This document shows, one piece after another, positions 8,097 through 17,303 of a stretch of 64,000 nt of DNA. The translations under genes and the position numbers were made by a program. The DNA lies in the NCBI GenBank assembly GCA_963728875.1, contig CAVSLJ010000003.1:248001-312000 (forward strand), written 5' to 3'. The notes under the pieces were generated by a model. It did no database searches. It was not told where the DNA came from and saw only the letters and a list, made by a program, of their open reading frames with translations. Numbering within the stretch: the first letter of the stretch is position 1; every line of letters begins with the position of its first letter. Origin of the DNA: DASUPK01 sp963728875. Its GTDB lineage: Bacteria; Actinomycetota; Thermoleophilia; Solirubrobacterales; 70-9.

Positions 8097-9062
8097 CTAC
8101 TGCAGCGTCTTGAAGAGCTTGATGCTTCTTGGCTGAGCGACCGGTGGGCCGCCGGACGGGCTGAATGTCACGGTGGGCTTGACCTTCGCCTTGCCGCGGC
8201 GGCGCAGCTTGCCCTTGGCCCTGCCCTTCGGCTTCACCAGAAGCTTCACGGTGCTTGCACTGGTCACCGCTTTACCCGACCTCGCGCGGGCGACGCTTGC
8301 CCCTTGCTTCACGACGCCCTTCCCGCTCAGTGAGAGAGTCCCGGCCCCCGGAACCGTGACCGGAATGATCGCCGTGCCCCGCTTCGCGTTCCTCTTCAGC
8401 TTGCCGAAGCCGAAGCTGCAGAGCGCCTGGGTCGTGGGGTCGACCGGGCACTTGTCCTGGGTGTCGTCGCCGAAGCCGTCGTTGTCAAGATCGGATTCGA
8501 CCGTCGCCGCCACCGACGGGCGCAGGTTGGGCCACGCGATCGTCGCCGTTCCCGTCTGGCCCGGAGGGATGTCGCCGCCCCCGAACTGCGCCAGCTGGTT
8601 CTGGGGGGTGCCGGGCACGGTGATGCCGATCTCCGCGTCGCCCACGGCGGTCAGACCGAGCAGGTCGCCCTGGTTCACCGGGATTCGCTCTTTGAAGTCG
8701 TAGGAGGTGTCTGGAGCGAGCGTCTTCAGCGAGCTTTCCGCCAGCACATCGAAGACCAGGCCGGTCCCGGTGTAATGAAAGATCTTCAGCCTCACCGATC
8801 CAGCGGCTGCGTCCCCGCTGCTGTGAAACCTCCAGCTCGTGAGTACGCCGTGCGGCGTCGCGTAAGACGGCGTGCCGGGAACCGTCGAGAAGGGAGCGGC
8901 CGGAGTGTTGACTCCGAAAGTCGGCGTATTCGTCGTCTCGCCCACCTCGGTCGAGTCGCTCTGGGCGACCGCTATCCCGAGCGCGAGGACGGCCGCAACC
9001 GCCGCCGGGCCGGCGAGGATCTTGAGCACCTGAATTGCATGGCCTTTCCGGAGCCCGGGCAC
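8097..9062 (-). CDS. Secreted protein with thrombospondin-3-like calcium motif
   Basis: A 321-residue exported protein. After a signal segment (LKILAGPAAVAAVLALGIAV) come a beta-rich domain, a calcium-type motif (SDLDNDGFGDDTQDKCPVD, as in thrombospondin type 3 repeats) and a C-terminal Lys/Arg-rich beta region. This architecture recurs in exported proteins of Solirubrobacterales; function unknown, probably surface-associated. The GTG at 9062 is the longest start; a GTG at 9029 gives a more conventional signal peptide. It ends 4 bases from the convergent metallopeptidase stop. Confidence 0.72.
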   Translation of the reverse strand: MPGLRKGHAIQVLKILAGPAAVAAVLALGIAVAQSDSTEVGETTNTPTFGVNTPAAPFSTVPGTPSYATPHGVLTSWRFHSSGDAAAGSVRLKIFHYTGTGLVFDVLAESSLKTLAPDTSYDFKERIPVNQGDLLGLTAVGDAEIGITVPGTPQNQLAQFGGGDIPPGQTGTATIAWPNLRPSVAATVESDLDNDGFGDDTQDKCPVDPTTQALCSFGFGKLKRNAKRGTAIIPVTVPGAGTLSLSGKGVVKQGASVARARSGKAVTSASTVKLLVKPKGRAKGKLRRRGKAKVKPTVTFSPSGGPPVAQPRSIKLFKTLQ

Positions 9063-9138
9063 CGAACGATCTTAACTGCGCTTCGGCCCGCTACGCCGGC
9101 GGCTCTGAGCCCCACTCCCGGCGGGTAGGGTGCCCCGC

Positions 9139-10095
9139 ATGGCGGCGGCACGCGCGACGGCGGTGGTCAAGCGCTTCGAGAGCACCACCGCCCTCGACGG
9201 TGTGAACCTCGTCGTGGAGCAGGACGAGGTTCGCGGGCTGCTCGGCCCGAACGGCGCCGGGAAAACCACCTTGCTGCGCATCCTGCTCGGGCTAGTGCGT
9301 CCCGACTCCGGCTCAGTCGAGCTCCTGGACCAGCGCCAGAGCTCCGATCCCCCTGGCCTCCTCGGGGTCGCCGGCTTCGTCGAGGATCCGCGCTTCTACC
9401 CGTATCTGTCGGGGCAAGCGAACCTGGAGATCGCCGCCGACCTCGACGGAGGGGTGAGCGCCGGCCGAATCGACGAGGTGCTCGAGCGGGTCGACCTGAC
9501 CAGGCAGGCCGGTGACCGGGTGAGCGGCTACTCGACCGGGATGAGGCAGCGGCTCGGCATCGCCGCGTGCCTGCTGGGCACGCCGCGCCTGCTGCTGCTT
9601 GACGAGCCGACCGCGGGTCTCGACCCGGCGGGCATCCGGGAGATGGGCGCCCTGATCAAGTCGCTGTCGGACGAGGGAGTGGCGATCCTCGTGAGCAGCC
9701 ACCAGATCGGCGAGGTGGAGGACGTCTGCAACACCTTCACCCTGATTCGCCGCGGCCGCGTGGTCTGGGACGGAACCGCGGAGCGGCTGCGGGCGGAAGC
9801 GCCGGCGTCGGCATTCGGCATGTCGACGAGCGACGACCGGCGGGCCCTCGACATCGGGAGCCATCAGCACGGGATCCACGCCGACGCGCTTCGCAAGGGC
9901 GGCCTGGCGCTGACCGCTGACCAGGTATCGCTGGATCGCTACGTGCTGGCGCTCGGCGAGGCGGGCGTCGCGATCCGACGCCTCGAGCTGCTCCTCAGCC
10001 CGCTCGAATCGATGTTCTTCTCGCTCACAGGCGACTCCGAGCTCGATCTGACTCAGCCCGCCGAGATCGCGGAGCGGGCGCTCACGGAGGCGTAG
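9139..10095 (+). CDS. ABC transporter ATP-binding protein
   Basis: An ATPase of about 318 residues with Walker A GPNGAGKT (about 36-43), the signature YSTGMRQRLGIA in place of LSGGQ, Walker B LLLLDEPTAGLDP and the switch histidine in VSSHQ. The variant signature and C-terminal extension fit ATPases paired with ABC-2 permeases in drug or bacteriocin export. The ATG at 9139 is preferred because TAGGGT ends 7 bases upstream, suggesting a leaderless start; a GTG at 9130 is the alternative. The permease gene follows after 2 bases. It is paralogous to the ATPase at 30003-30962. Confidence 0.9.
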   Translation: MAAARATAVVKRFESTTALDGVNLVVEQDEVRGLLGPNGAGKTTLLRILLGLVRPDSGSVELLDQRQSSDPPGLLGVAGFVEDPRFYPYLSGQANLEIAADLDGGVSAGRIDEVLERVDLTRQAGDRVSGYSTGMRQRLGIAACLLGTPRLLLLDEPTAGLDPAGIREMGALIKSLSDEGVAILVSSHQIGEVEDVCNTFTLIRRGRVVWDGTAERLRAEAPASAFGMSTSDDRRALDIGSHQHGIHADALRKGGLALTADQVSLDRYVLALGEAGVAIRRLELLLSPLESMFFSLTGDSELDLTQPAEIAERALTEA

Positions 10096-10097
10096 GC

Positions 10098-11435
10098 GTG
10101 GAAGCGGCAACGGCGACACTCGGCGGCGGCACCCGGACGAGCGGGGCCGGCACCCGCCTGGCCTTCCGCGTCGAGCTGCGCAAGCTGACCTCCCAACTGG
10201 CGATCAGGCTCGTCGCGCTGATCTGCGTGCTCGGGCCGTTCGCGTTCGCCGCGATCCTGAAGATCCAGACCGGCACTCCGACCGACACGCTCTACGGCGG
10301 CTGGGTCCATGAGTCGGGCTTCGCAGTCTCGCTTGTGGTGCTGACCTTCGCCGGGCAGTGGGGCTTCCCGGTCGTCGCCGGCCTGGTCGCGGGGGACGTG
10401 TTCTCCTCCGAGGACCGGTACTCGACCTGGAAGCTCGTGCTGACCCGCTCCTGCACTCGAGCGGAGGTGTTCGCCGGCAAGTGCCTCGCGGCCGGGACGG
10501 TCTCGGTGGCGACGGTCGCGCTGGTCGCGCTCTCGAGCCTGGCCGCGGGACTGGTCTTCATCGGGGACCAGTCGCTCGTCGACCTGGGCGGCAACCTCCT
10601 CTCCCCCTGGAAGCTCCTGTTCCTGGTGCTGGTCGGCTGGCTCGTCGCCGTACCGCCGACCCTCGCCTTCGCGAGTCTCGCGATCCTGCTGTCGGTGGCG
10701 ACGCGCAACGGGATCGTCGGGGTGATCGGCCCGGCGCTTATTGCCCTCGCCATGCAGCTGCTGCTCCTGGTCGGCTCCGGCGTCTGGGTGCACCTTCTGC
10801 TTGTCGGCTCCGCCTTCCTGAGCTGGCATGGGCTGTTCGCCGACCCCTCCTACTACGGGCCGCTCCTGATCGGCATCGTGGTGAGCCTGGCGTGGATCGC
10901 CGCGTCGCTCGGCATCGCGTGGTCCCTGCTGCGCCGGCGTGACTTCGCCGGCGCGCCGGTCGCCCGCCGGCAGGGCTGGGTGACGCCCGTCCGGGTCGCC
11001 GTCGCACTCGCCGCGACCCTCGCCTTCCTGGCGATCGCGAGCAACTGGGGCCCGGCAGGGGTCACCCCAAGCCGGCTGCAGAGCAGCTTGGTCTCCAACT
11101 TCAACAACCTGACGGCGCTCCAGCAGAGCGAGCTGGGAAGGACGAGCACGCCCGCCGGCCAGCTCAACATCTCCCAGCCGACCTGCAGCCGCCGGGGCAG
11201 CACCTCCAACGGGCCCGGGGAGTGGGTCTGCACGCTCCACGCTCAGGCACCGCCCGCGAACGGGGTCACGCCGCCGCCGACCTCGGTCAACTACGACCTC
11301 AACGTCCAATCCGACGGCTGCTACAAGGCCCAGTCACCGCCGGCGTTCGCCGGGGCGCAGGTGATGTTCGACGCCCAGGGCGACGAGGTCGTGAACCCGC
11401 TCTACACGATCTACGGCTGCTTCAACCCACTCTGA
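10098..11435 (+). CDS. ABC-2 type transporter permease
   Basis: A 445-residue membrane protein with a GTG start two bases after the ATPase stop. It has about six membrane segments in the first 285 residues, with the features VELRKL, LVAGDVFSSEDRYSTWKLVLTRS and FAGKCLA shared with the permease at 29188-30006, and a further segment near 300. The last 130 residues form an extracytoplasmic tail with four cysteines and no recognised domain. The tail is the main difference from its paralogue and could bind the exported substrate (inference). Confidence 0.87.
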   Translation: MEAATATLGGGTRTSGAGTRLAFRVELRKLTSQLAIRLVALICVLGPFAFAAILKIQTGTPTDTLYGGWVHESGFAVSLVVLTFAGQWGFPVVAGLVAGDVFSSEDRYSTWKLVLTRSCTRAEVFAGKCLAAGTVSVATVALVALSSLAAGLVFIGDQSLVDLGGNLLSPWKLLFLVLVGWLVAVPPTLAFASLAILLSVATRNGIVGVIGPALIALAMQLLLLVGSGVWVHLLLVGSAFLSWHGLFADPSYYGPLLIGIVVSLAWIAASLGIAWSLLRRRDFAGAPVARRQGWVTPVRVAVALAATLAFLAIASNWGPAGVTPSRLQSSLVSNFNNLTALQQSELGRTSTPAGQLNISQPTCSRRGSTSNGPGEWVCTLHAQAPPANGVTPPPTSVNYDLNVQSDGCYKAQSPPAFAGAQVMFDAQGDEVVNPLYTIYGCFNPL

Positions 11436-11453
11436 GAGCGAGGCGCCCGCGGG

Positions 11454-12794
11454 TCAGCCCGGCGGGATGTTCTGGTTCCTGTGCAGCACGTTGTCCGGGT
11501 CGTAGCGGGCCTTCAGCGCCTGCAGACGCGTGAAGTTCTCCGATCCGAAGGCCGCCCGGACCCGCTCGATCGGCTCGTCGGCCTGCATGTAGTTGGCGTA
11601 GCCGCCGCTGGTGGACCACGGCTCGAGCACAGCGGCCGTCTCGCGGGCCCAGGCGATCGACTCGTCGTCGAGCGCCGGGTCCAGCCAGTCCGCCATCACG
11701 CTGACGTTGAAGGCCGCGTCGCGATAGCCGAGGGCGGCGCTCGCGGGATCGACGTCCTTCGGCGTACCGTGCAGCGACTCGATCAGGATCGCGCCGGGCG
11801 GGCGGCCGAGGGCGCTCATGCGCTCGATCAGCTGGTCGATCAGCTCGTCGGGGAGCTCGCGGACGAAGTGGCCCTTCCAGTAGTTGCGGTCGACGCCGTA
11901 GCCGGGGTTGAAGACGAGCTGCTGGTCGAGGAAGCCCTGCTCGCGGACCTTGTCGGCGAGGAGCCCGTCGGCCGCCCGCAGCCCGGCGAGCTCCGCCACC
12001 TCCTCCCCGTCGCCCGTGTAGCAGGGGACCACGACCAGGTTGAGGGTGAGGTCGTCATCGACGGAGAGCTGCGCCTGGATGCTGAGGTCGGTGCCGGCGG
12101 CCGCGACCGCGTCGCGGAACGCCCGCAGCGCACCCGCCACCCCCTCCCCCTCGTACTCGAGCCGGCCGCCGATCACCCGCTCGAGCGGATGCAGCCACAT
12201 CCGCAGCTCCGTGACGACGCCGAAGTTCCCGCCGCCACCGCGCAGGCCCCAGATCAGCTCCTCGTGGCCGGGGTCCTCGGTGCGGACGACGCCCTCCGCC
12301 GGGGTCACCACGGTGGCGCCGAGCAGGTTGTCGCAGGTGAGCCCGTGCTGGGCGGTCAGGTGGCCGATCCCGCCGCCGAGGGTGAGGCCCGTGACGCCGG
12401 TCGAGCCGACCACGCCGCCGGGCGTGACCAGGCCGTGCTGCTGAGTGGCCTGGTCGAAGTCGAGCCAGGTGACGCCGCCGCCGGAGCGGGCGACGCGCTC
12501 CTCGGGATCGACCTCGACCGTGCGCATCTTCGTCAGGTCGATGACCAGGCCGTCGTCCACCGCGCAGTGGCCCGCGGGGTTGTGGCCTCCTCCCCGCACC
12601 GCGATCTCGAGCCCGTTCGACTGGCCGAAGGCGAGCGCCGCGGCGACGTCGTCGGCATCGACGCAGCGTGCGATCACCGCCGGGCGCCGGTCGATCAGCA
12701 GGTTGAAGCAGAGCCGGGCCTTCTCGTACTCGGGGTCGCCCTCGACCAGCACGTCGCCCTTGAGCGAATCGCGCAGCGTCTCCACGTCCGCCAT
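11454..12794 (-). CDS. FAD-binding oxidoreductase (berberine bridge enzyme type)
   Basis: A 446-residue flavoprotein of the PCMH/VAO superfamily. The flavin domain shows IAVRGGGHNPAGH (the His that usually carries the 8-alpha FAD bond), GGGVTWLDFDQAT and the glycine-rich GLTLGGGIGHL, then GLRGGGGNFGVVTE. The C-terminal BBE motif is RYDPDNVLHRNQNIPPG. The second, cysteinyl FAD link is probably absent because the usual Cys is not seen before the glycine-rich loop. Start ATG 12794 has GGGAGG upstream. It lies one base after the DHFR-like gene stop, so they form an operon; substrate unknown. Confidence 0.9.
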   Translation of the reverse strand: MADVETLRDSLKGDVLVEGDPEYEKARLCFNLLIDRRPAVIARCVDADDVAAALAFGQSNGLEIAVRGGGHNPAGHCAVDDGLVIDLTKMRTVEVDPEERVARSGGGVTWLDFDQATQQHGLVTPGGVVGSTGVTGLTLGGGIGHLTAQHGLTCDNLLGATVVTPAEGVVRTEDPGHEELIWGLRGGGGNFGVVTELRMWLHPLERVIGGRLEYEGEGVAGALRAFRDAVAAAGTDLSIQAQLSVDDDLTLNLVVVPCYTGDGEEVAELAGLRAADGLLADKVREQGFLDQQLVFNPGYGVDRNYWKGHFVRELPDELIDQLIERMSALGRPPGAILIESLHGTPKDVDPASAALGYRDAAFNVSVMADWLDPALDDESIAWARETAAVLEPWSTSGGYANYMQADEPIERVRAAFGSENFTRLQALKARYDPDNVLHRNQNIPPG

Positions 12795-12795
12795 C

Positions 12796-13317
12796 TCAGA
12801 GCCTCCCGTAGACGATTTCCACCGCGCTTCTCGGCAGCTCGCGCACCGACTGCACGGAGAGCCGCTCGTCGGTCTGGATCGCCGGGGTGAGCTGCATCCC
12901 CTCCCCGGCGAAGATCGGAAGGACGACGAGGCCGAACTCGTCGATCGCACTCAGCCTGCGGTAGGTCTCGATCGTCGTGGGGCCGCCGATCAGATGCAGG
13001 TCGCCGCTGGTCGTCTGGCGAACGCGCTCGAGCAATCGCTCCGGGTCGCTCTCGATCACTACCTCATCCGGCGTTCCCTCGGGGCGCTCCGAGCTCAGCA
13101 CGAAGACGTCGACGTCCGCCCAGGGCCACCGGTCCGCGACCTCGAGCGCCGGCATCAGCGTCGTGTGGCCCATCAGCACGGCGGCGCTGTTCGCCTGCAG
13201 CTCGACGAAGCCGTAGACCTCGGGATCGAACTCGGGGTCGGAGAGCTGTACGGGCAGCCCGTCGGCGTTCGAGATGTAGCCGTCGAGGCTGGTGCACATG
13301 CGGGTTCGGATCTGCAT
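12796..13317 (-). CDS. Dihydrofolate reductase-like / RibD C-terminal reductase
   Basis: A 173-residue protein of the DHFR superfamily, RibD-C branch. It opens with MQIRTRMCTSLDGYISNADG, the standard start of the family, and has MGHTTLMPAL and DLHLIGGPTTIETYRRL (the NADPH-binding GG loop). Proteins of this type are NADPH-dependent reductases of mostly unknown substrate, not true folate enzymes. ATG at 13317 has GGAG six bases upstream. It is translationally linked to the FAD oxidoreductase downstream and divergent from the patatin gene. A paralogue is at 17304-17876. Confidence 0.87.
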   Translation of the reverse strand: MQIRTRMCTSLDGYISNADGLPVQLSDPEFDPEVYGFVELQANSAAVLMGHTTLMPALEVADRWPWADVDVFVLSSERPEGTPDEVVIESDPERLLERVRQTTSGDLHLIGGPTTIETYRRLSAIDEFGLVVLPIFAGEGMQLTPAIQTDERLSVQSVRELPRSAVEIVYGRL

Positions 13318-13380
13318 AGGGGCTCCGTTCTTGGGATCGTCACGGTACAGACGGTTCGATTCGGGGAAACTCATCGCGAA

Positions 13381-14487
13381 GTGACTGACGGCCAAAGCAA
13401 GCCGACGGACAGGTTCCGGATCCTCTGCGTCGACGGCGGGGGCATCCGCGGCCTCATTCCCGCCCTCGTCATCGCCGAGATCGAGCGCCGGATCCAGAAG
13501 CGCGCCGGGCCGGACGCCCGCGTCTCCGACTACTTCCAGATGTTCGCCGGGACCTCGACCGGCGGGCTGGTCGCGCTCAGCCTGACGGCGCCCGATCCGG
13601 ACCATCCGGAGCGGCCGGCGGTGAGCGCCGAGGAGCTCGCGGGCTTCTACGTCGACGACGGCCCCGGGATCTTCCACCGCAGCCTCTGGCAGAAGGTCCG
13701 GACCCTGTGGGGCTGGCTCGGGCCCAAGTACACGCTCGGACCGCTGCAGGATGCGATCGAGCGGCGGCTCGGGACGACCGAGATCCAGAACGCGCTCCGC
13801 GAGCTGATCGTCTGCTCCTACGACATGACCAACCGCGACCCGTACTTCTTCAAGCGCTGGCGCGCCCGAGAGCTTCCAGAGAGCGACCGGAACAGGCCGC
13901 TGGCGGACGCGGGGCTCGCCACCTCGGCGGCGCCGACCTACTTTCCCTCGCACGAGCTCGATGGTCTCGCGCTCGTCGATGGCGGCGTCTTCGCCGCGAA
14001 CCCGGTGATCGTCGCGATCGTCGAGGCCCTGAAGCGCTTCGGCGACGATCCTCATCACCTCGACCAGGACGACCTGATGGTGGTCTCGATCGGCACCGGC
14101 CTGCACGAGGACGGCTACAAGCAGGAGGAGGTCCGCCGCTGGGGCAGGCTGGGATGGGTTCTGCCCAAGCGCGGCGAGCCGCCGATTTTGGGCGCGACGC
14201 TGGGCGGCGCGGCCGACGGAGCCGACCACTGGGCGCACACCCTGCTCAACCATCCCGACGACCCGCACATCAGCGCATCCGAGCTCGGCCACGGCCCGCG
14301 CTACTTCCGGCTGCAGGTCCCGCTGGCGAAATCGGTCGCGATGGACGACGCGAGCCCGCAGACCCTGAACGAGACGCTGCCGGGCTTCGCACGCGAGCTG
14401 ATCGCCACCCACGAGACGGAGATCTCGGAGATCGTGGAGCGGGTGCTGCAATTCGACCCCCTGCCGTACGACCCAGCGCCCGCCTGA
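13381..14487 (+). CDS. Patatin-like phospholipase
   Basis: A 368-residue protein with the complete patatin signature: oxyanion motif DGGGIRG (18-24), nucleophile motif GTSTGG with Ser59, and the catalytic Asp in the DGG motif near residue 200. These hydrolyse acyl chains from phospholipids by a Ser-Asp dyad. There is no signal peptide, so it is predicted to be cytosolic or membrane-peripheral. The GTG at 13381 lies just before the conserved FRILCVDGGG start; longer in-frame starts would overlap the divergent reductase and are rejected. Confidence 0.92.
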   Translation: MTDGQSKPTDRFRILCVDGGGIRGLIPALVIAEIERRIQKRAGPDARVSDYFQMFAGTSTGGLVALSLTAPDPDHPERPAVSAEELAGFYVDDGPGIFHRSLWQKVRTLWGWLGPKYTLGPLQDAIERRLGTTEIQNALRELIVCSYDMTNRDPYFFKRWRARELPESDRNRPLADAGLATSAAPTYFPSHELDGLALVDGGVFAANPVIVAIVEALKRFGDDPHHLDQDDLMVVSIGTGLHEDGYKQEEVRRWGRLGWVLPKRGEPPILGATLGGAADGADHWAHTLLNHPDDPHISASELGHGPRYFRLQVPLAKSVAMDDASPQTLNETLPGFARELIATHETEISEIVERVLQFDPLPYDPAPA

Positions 14488-14507
14488 GCCCGCCGGCCGC
14501 TCGACGC

Positions 14508-14939
14508 CTACCCGCGCTCGAGGATGCCCTTGAGCGTCGCGAAGTTCGCGTCCACCCCCCGCTTCACCGCGCGTGAGGCGAGCGGGCCGAGCGCCCCGGC
14601 CACGCCGCCGAGCTCGACCTCGGCCGCGAGCCGGACCTCGGTCACCCCGTCCTCCGAGGTGAAGCGGTACCGGTAGGTGAAGGGCGTCGGCCCCGAGGTC
14701 GTTCGGAGGTCGAACTCCGTCGGCGCGCTGCGGGTGAGGATCTCGAGCTCGTTCTCGGCTCTCCCATTCGGGAGATCCCTCTCCATCAGGTAGGTCGAGC
14801 CCACGTCCCCCTCCCCAGACGTCCGCCGCACCGACTGCACCGCCGAGTTCCATGCCGGGAAGTTCTCGGCGTTCGAGACGTACTCGAACACCTCCTCGGA
14901 GGGCCGGTCGATGCGAACGGACGTGTCGAACTCGATCAT
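14508..14939 (-). CDS. SRPBCC family (polyketide cyclase/START-like) protein
   Basis: A 143-residue protein with the SRPBCC pattern: IEFDTSVRIDRPSEEVFEYVSNAENFPAWNSAV at the start, then alternating strands and a long C-terminal helix (AVKRGVDANFATLKGIL). The fold forms a hydrophobic ligand pocket; the ligand is unknown. It lies 12 bases downstream of the FAD oxidoreductase at 14952-16319 on the same strand, so the two may be co-transcribed. Confidence 0.87.
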   Translation of the reverse strand: MIEFDTSVRIDRPSEEVFEYVSNAENFPAWNSAVQSVRRTSGEGDVGSTYLMERDLPNGRAENELEILTRSAPTEFDLRTTSGPTPFTYRYRFTSEDGVTEVRLAAEVELGGVAGALGPLASRAVKRGVDANFATLKGILERG

Positions 14940-14951
14940 CCCGTCCCGCCG

Positions 14952-16319
14952 CTAGGCCGGCGGGATGTTGTGGTTGAGCCGGAAGAGGTTGTCCGGGTCG
15001 TAGCGGCGCTTCAGATCGCGCAGCCGGTCCCAGGTCGCGCCCGGGTAGGCGGCGCGGATGGTCTCCTCGTCCTCCTCGCCCATGAAGCCGACGTAGCCGC
15101 CGGCCCCGTTCTTGCCGAGCGAGTTCGCGAGCCCGTCGGTCCAGGCGTCGTGCGTCGCCTTCTCACCGCCGTCGGCGTACATCGCCGCGACGTTCACGAA
15201 CAGCCCGGAGTCACGGTGCGCGAAGGCGGTGGCGTCGTTCGGCACCCGGCCGAACGCTCCGCCGAGGACGCGCAGCTGGACCGCCTTCATCATCGCCGAC
15301 GACTTGGGCAGCTCCTCGAAGATCGCCTCGACCCCCGCGGGGTCGAGCGCGTCCGTGAAGAAGTTCGACCCTGACGCGAACGCCGCCTCCTGCTCCGGGC
15401 CCTCGTAGAGCTCCGGGTAGCGCATCGGCCGCACCATGTCGGCGAGCGGCTCGCCGAGGGCGCGGAAGGGAGCGATCACCGACTCACCCTGATCGACCGG
15501 GCCGACGTAGGCGTACAGCCCCATCAGCACCGGCTTCCCGTGTACCTCCTCCGGGATGAACGGCATCGGCGGCGCCAGCAGCACGTTGCCGATGGAGGAG
15601 AGCTCCTCGGGAGCGTTCTGCGCCGCCTCGATGTATCCGGTGATCACCTCGGGCGTCGCGGGGAGGATCATCATCCCGCCGACGATCTCCGAGATCTCGT
15701 GCAGCCGCAGCTTGAAGCGGGTCGCGATCCCGAAGTTGCTCTCGCCGCCGCGGATCGCCCAGAAGAGGTCGGGCTCCGCATCCTCGCTCGCCTCGACGAT
15801 CTCGCCGTCAGCGGTGACGATCTCGGCGGCGAGCAGGTCGTCGATGGTTAGGCCGTTCTTGCGGGCCAGGAAGCCGACGCCCCCGGCGAGCGTGATGCCG
15901 CCGATCCCGACCGAGCCGGCATCGCCCAGCCCGGTGACCAGGCCTGCCTCGCCGGTCGCCGTCGTGAACTCGCCCGCGGTGGCTCCGGTCTCGACCCAGA
16001 CGGTCTTCGCGTCGGCGTCGATGTCGATCGCCTTCATGCCGGAGAGGTCGATGACGAGCCCGCCATCGGTGGTCCCGTAGCCGGCGCGGCTGTGGCCGCC
16101 GCTGCGAACGGCGAGCTCGAGCCCGCTCTCGCGCGCCTGGGTGACGGCGCGGGCCACCTCCTCGGCGGCCGTCGGGCGGGCGATCGCCGTCGGCCGGCGG
16201 TCGAAGCCCTTGAAGAACACTCGGCGCGCCTCGTCGTAGGCCGGATCCTCCGGAACGACGACCTCGCCCTCGAGCTCATCTCGCAGATCGTTGATCGATA
16301 CCCCCTGTGCCTGTGACAT
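14952..16319 (-). CDS. FAD-binding oxidoreductase (berberine bridge enzyme type)
   Basis: A 455-residue PCMH-type flavoprotein, related to the one at 11454-12794. It has LAVRSGGHSRAGYG with the likely FAD-linking His, GITLAGGVGFLARKNGL, AIRGGESNFGIATRF, and the C-terminal BBE motif RYDPDNLFRLNHNIPPA. As in its paralogue, no cysteine is seen at the usual second-link position. ATG 16319 is preceded by AAAGGAG. Substrate unknown; the SRPBCC gene follows. Two such enzymes within 5 kb suggest local duplication or a shared oxidative pathway. Confidence 0.9.
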   Translation of the reverse strand: MSQAQGVSINDLRDELEGEVVVPEDPAYDEARRVFFKGFDRRPTAIARPTAAEEVARAVTQARESGLELAVRSGGHSRAGYGTTDGGLVIDLSGMKAIDIDADAKTVWVETGATAGEFTTATGEAGLVTGLGDAGSVGIGGITLAGGVGFLARKNGLTIDDLLAAEIVTADGEIVEASEDAEPDLFWAIRGGESNFGIATRFKLRLHEISEIVGGMMILPATPEVITGYIEAAQNAPEELSSIGNVLLAPPMPFIPEEVHGKPVLMGLYAYVGPVDQGESVIAPFRALGEPLADMVRPMRYPELYEGPEQEAAFASGSNFFTDALDPAGVEAIFEELPKSSAMMKAVQLRVLGGAFGRVPNDATAFAHRDSGLFVNVAAMYADGGEKATHDAWTDGLANSLGKNGAGGYVGFMGEEDEETIRAAYPGATWDRLRDLKRRYDPDNLFRLNHNIPPA

Positions 16320-16465
16320 TTCGACTCCTTTCTCGCTTTGGTCGTCTCACCATGACGACGAACGGCGCTGGCGAATATGGACAGCTTCTCGACTCTAGTA
16401 AGAGACGTGCTTCTCTTCTGAGACGTGACATCGGGCCGAGATTCATCGCTCGAATCAAAGCAAAG

Positions 16466-16483
16466 TTCAACCGTCTGGTTTAA
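16466..16483. promoter_or_regulatory. Inverted repeat, candidate ArsR operator with -10 element
   Basis: TTCAACCGTCTGGTTTAA is an inverted repeat (TTnAACC / GGTTnAA around GTCT) ending 10 bases before the ArsR-type start codon at 16494. TAATAC at 16481-16486 overlaps its edge and could be the -10 box, giving a leaderless transcript that the regulator itself would block. Function is inferred from position and symmetry. Confidence 0.45.
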
Positions 16484-16493
16484 TACCGCGCCA

Positions 16494-16808
16494 ATGCCCG
16501 CGGACCAGCTCGACCGCACCTTCGCCGCTCTCGCCGATCCGACCCGCCGGGCGATCCTCGAGCGGCTCTCCGCCGGCGAGGCGACCGTCGGCGAGCTGGC
16601 GGAGCCATTCCCGGTCAGCGTCCAGGCCGTCTCCAAGCACCTCAAGGTGCTGGAGGGCGCCGGCCTGATCACCCGCGGGCGCAGCGGGCAGCTCCGCCCC
16701 TCCCGCATCGACGGCGCGGCCCTGAGGGAGGCCGCTGAGTGGATCGACGGATACAGCAGCTTCTGGGAGCGGGGATTCGAGCGCATGGAGCGGCGGCTCG
16801 GTGGCTGA
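16494..16808 (+). CDS. ArsR/SmtB family transcriptional regulator
   Basis: A 104-residue winged-helix regulator. The core reads FAALADPTRRAILERLSAG, then VGELAEPFPVSVQAVSKHLKVLEGAGLI, the typical ArsR recognition helix. The metal-binding cysteine motif ELCVCDL is absent, so it is a non-metal ArsR of the type commonly paired with AHSA1 proteins. The start at 16494 is chosen because the family begins about ten residues before FAALADPTRR. Its last eight bases overlap the AHSA1 gene. Confidence 0.92.
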   Translation: MPADQLDRTFAALADPTRRAILERLSAGEATVGELAEPFPVSVQAVSKHLKVLEGAGLITRGRSGQLRPSRIDGAALREAAEWIDGYSSFWERGFERMERRLGG

Positions 16809-17247
16809 GCGGCCCGACATCGACATGAATTGGACCTTCGAGGCGCCGCGCCCGGAGGTCTGGCGCGAGTGGACCGAGCCGGAGCGCTTCGCCGACTGGT
16901 ACGGCGGCCCCGAGTACAGGATCGCCGTCGACGAGATCACGATGGACGTCCGCGAGGGCGGCAGGTGGACCGCCGTGATGCGCGGCCCGCAGGACCACGT
17001 GATCCACTGGGACGGCGAGTACATCGACGTGAGCGAGCCGGAGAAGCTCTCCTTCACGGTCTCCGATCAGCCCGGCGAGGACGTCTATGACCTCTGCACC
17101 GTCGAGCTGACCGATCTCGGCGGCACGCGCACCGAGATGCGCTTCACCCAGTCCGGCAGCCACATGCCGGCCGAGGCGTACCGCCGCGCCCAGGAGGGCT
17201 GGGGCGGCTTCTTCGAGCGGATCGCCGAGCGGCTCGCAGCCGATTAG
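16801..17247 (+). CDS. SRPBCC/AHSA1 domain protein
   Basis: A 148-residue protein of the activator-of-Hsp90-ATPase-1-like branch of SRPBCC. It contains FEAPRPEVWREWTEPERFADWYGG near the N-terminus and a C-terminal GWGGFFERIAERL helix. The GTG start overlaps the ArsR stop region by eight bases, the usual ArsR-AHSA1 regulator/effector arrangement in actinobacteria. Ligand unknown; despite the family name, no chaperone link is implied. Confidence 0.88.
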   Translation: MAERPDIDMNWTFEAPRPEVWREWTEPERFADWYGGPEYRIAVDEITMDVREGGRWTAVMRGPQDHVIHWDGEYIDVSEPEKLSFTVSDQPGEDVYDLCTVELTDLGGTRTEMRFTQSGSHMPAEAYRRAQEGWGGFFERIAERLAAD

Positions 17248-17303
17248 TTCGGCCGCCGCGCGCGGTCTTAGGAGCAACTTCAGAAACGAACAGGAGGAAC
17301 CAA

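Noticed and set aside
12445..14853. Very long open frames on both strands across the patatin/reductase region
   Set aside because: They are shadows caused by high GC. Only the patatin (13381-14487) and the reductase (12796-13317) show family motifs; the rest is arginine-rich, low-complexity translation.
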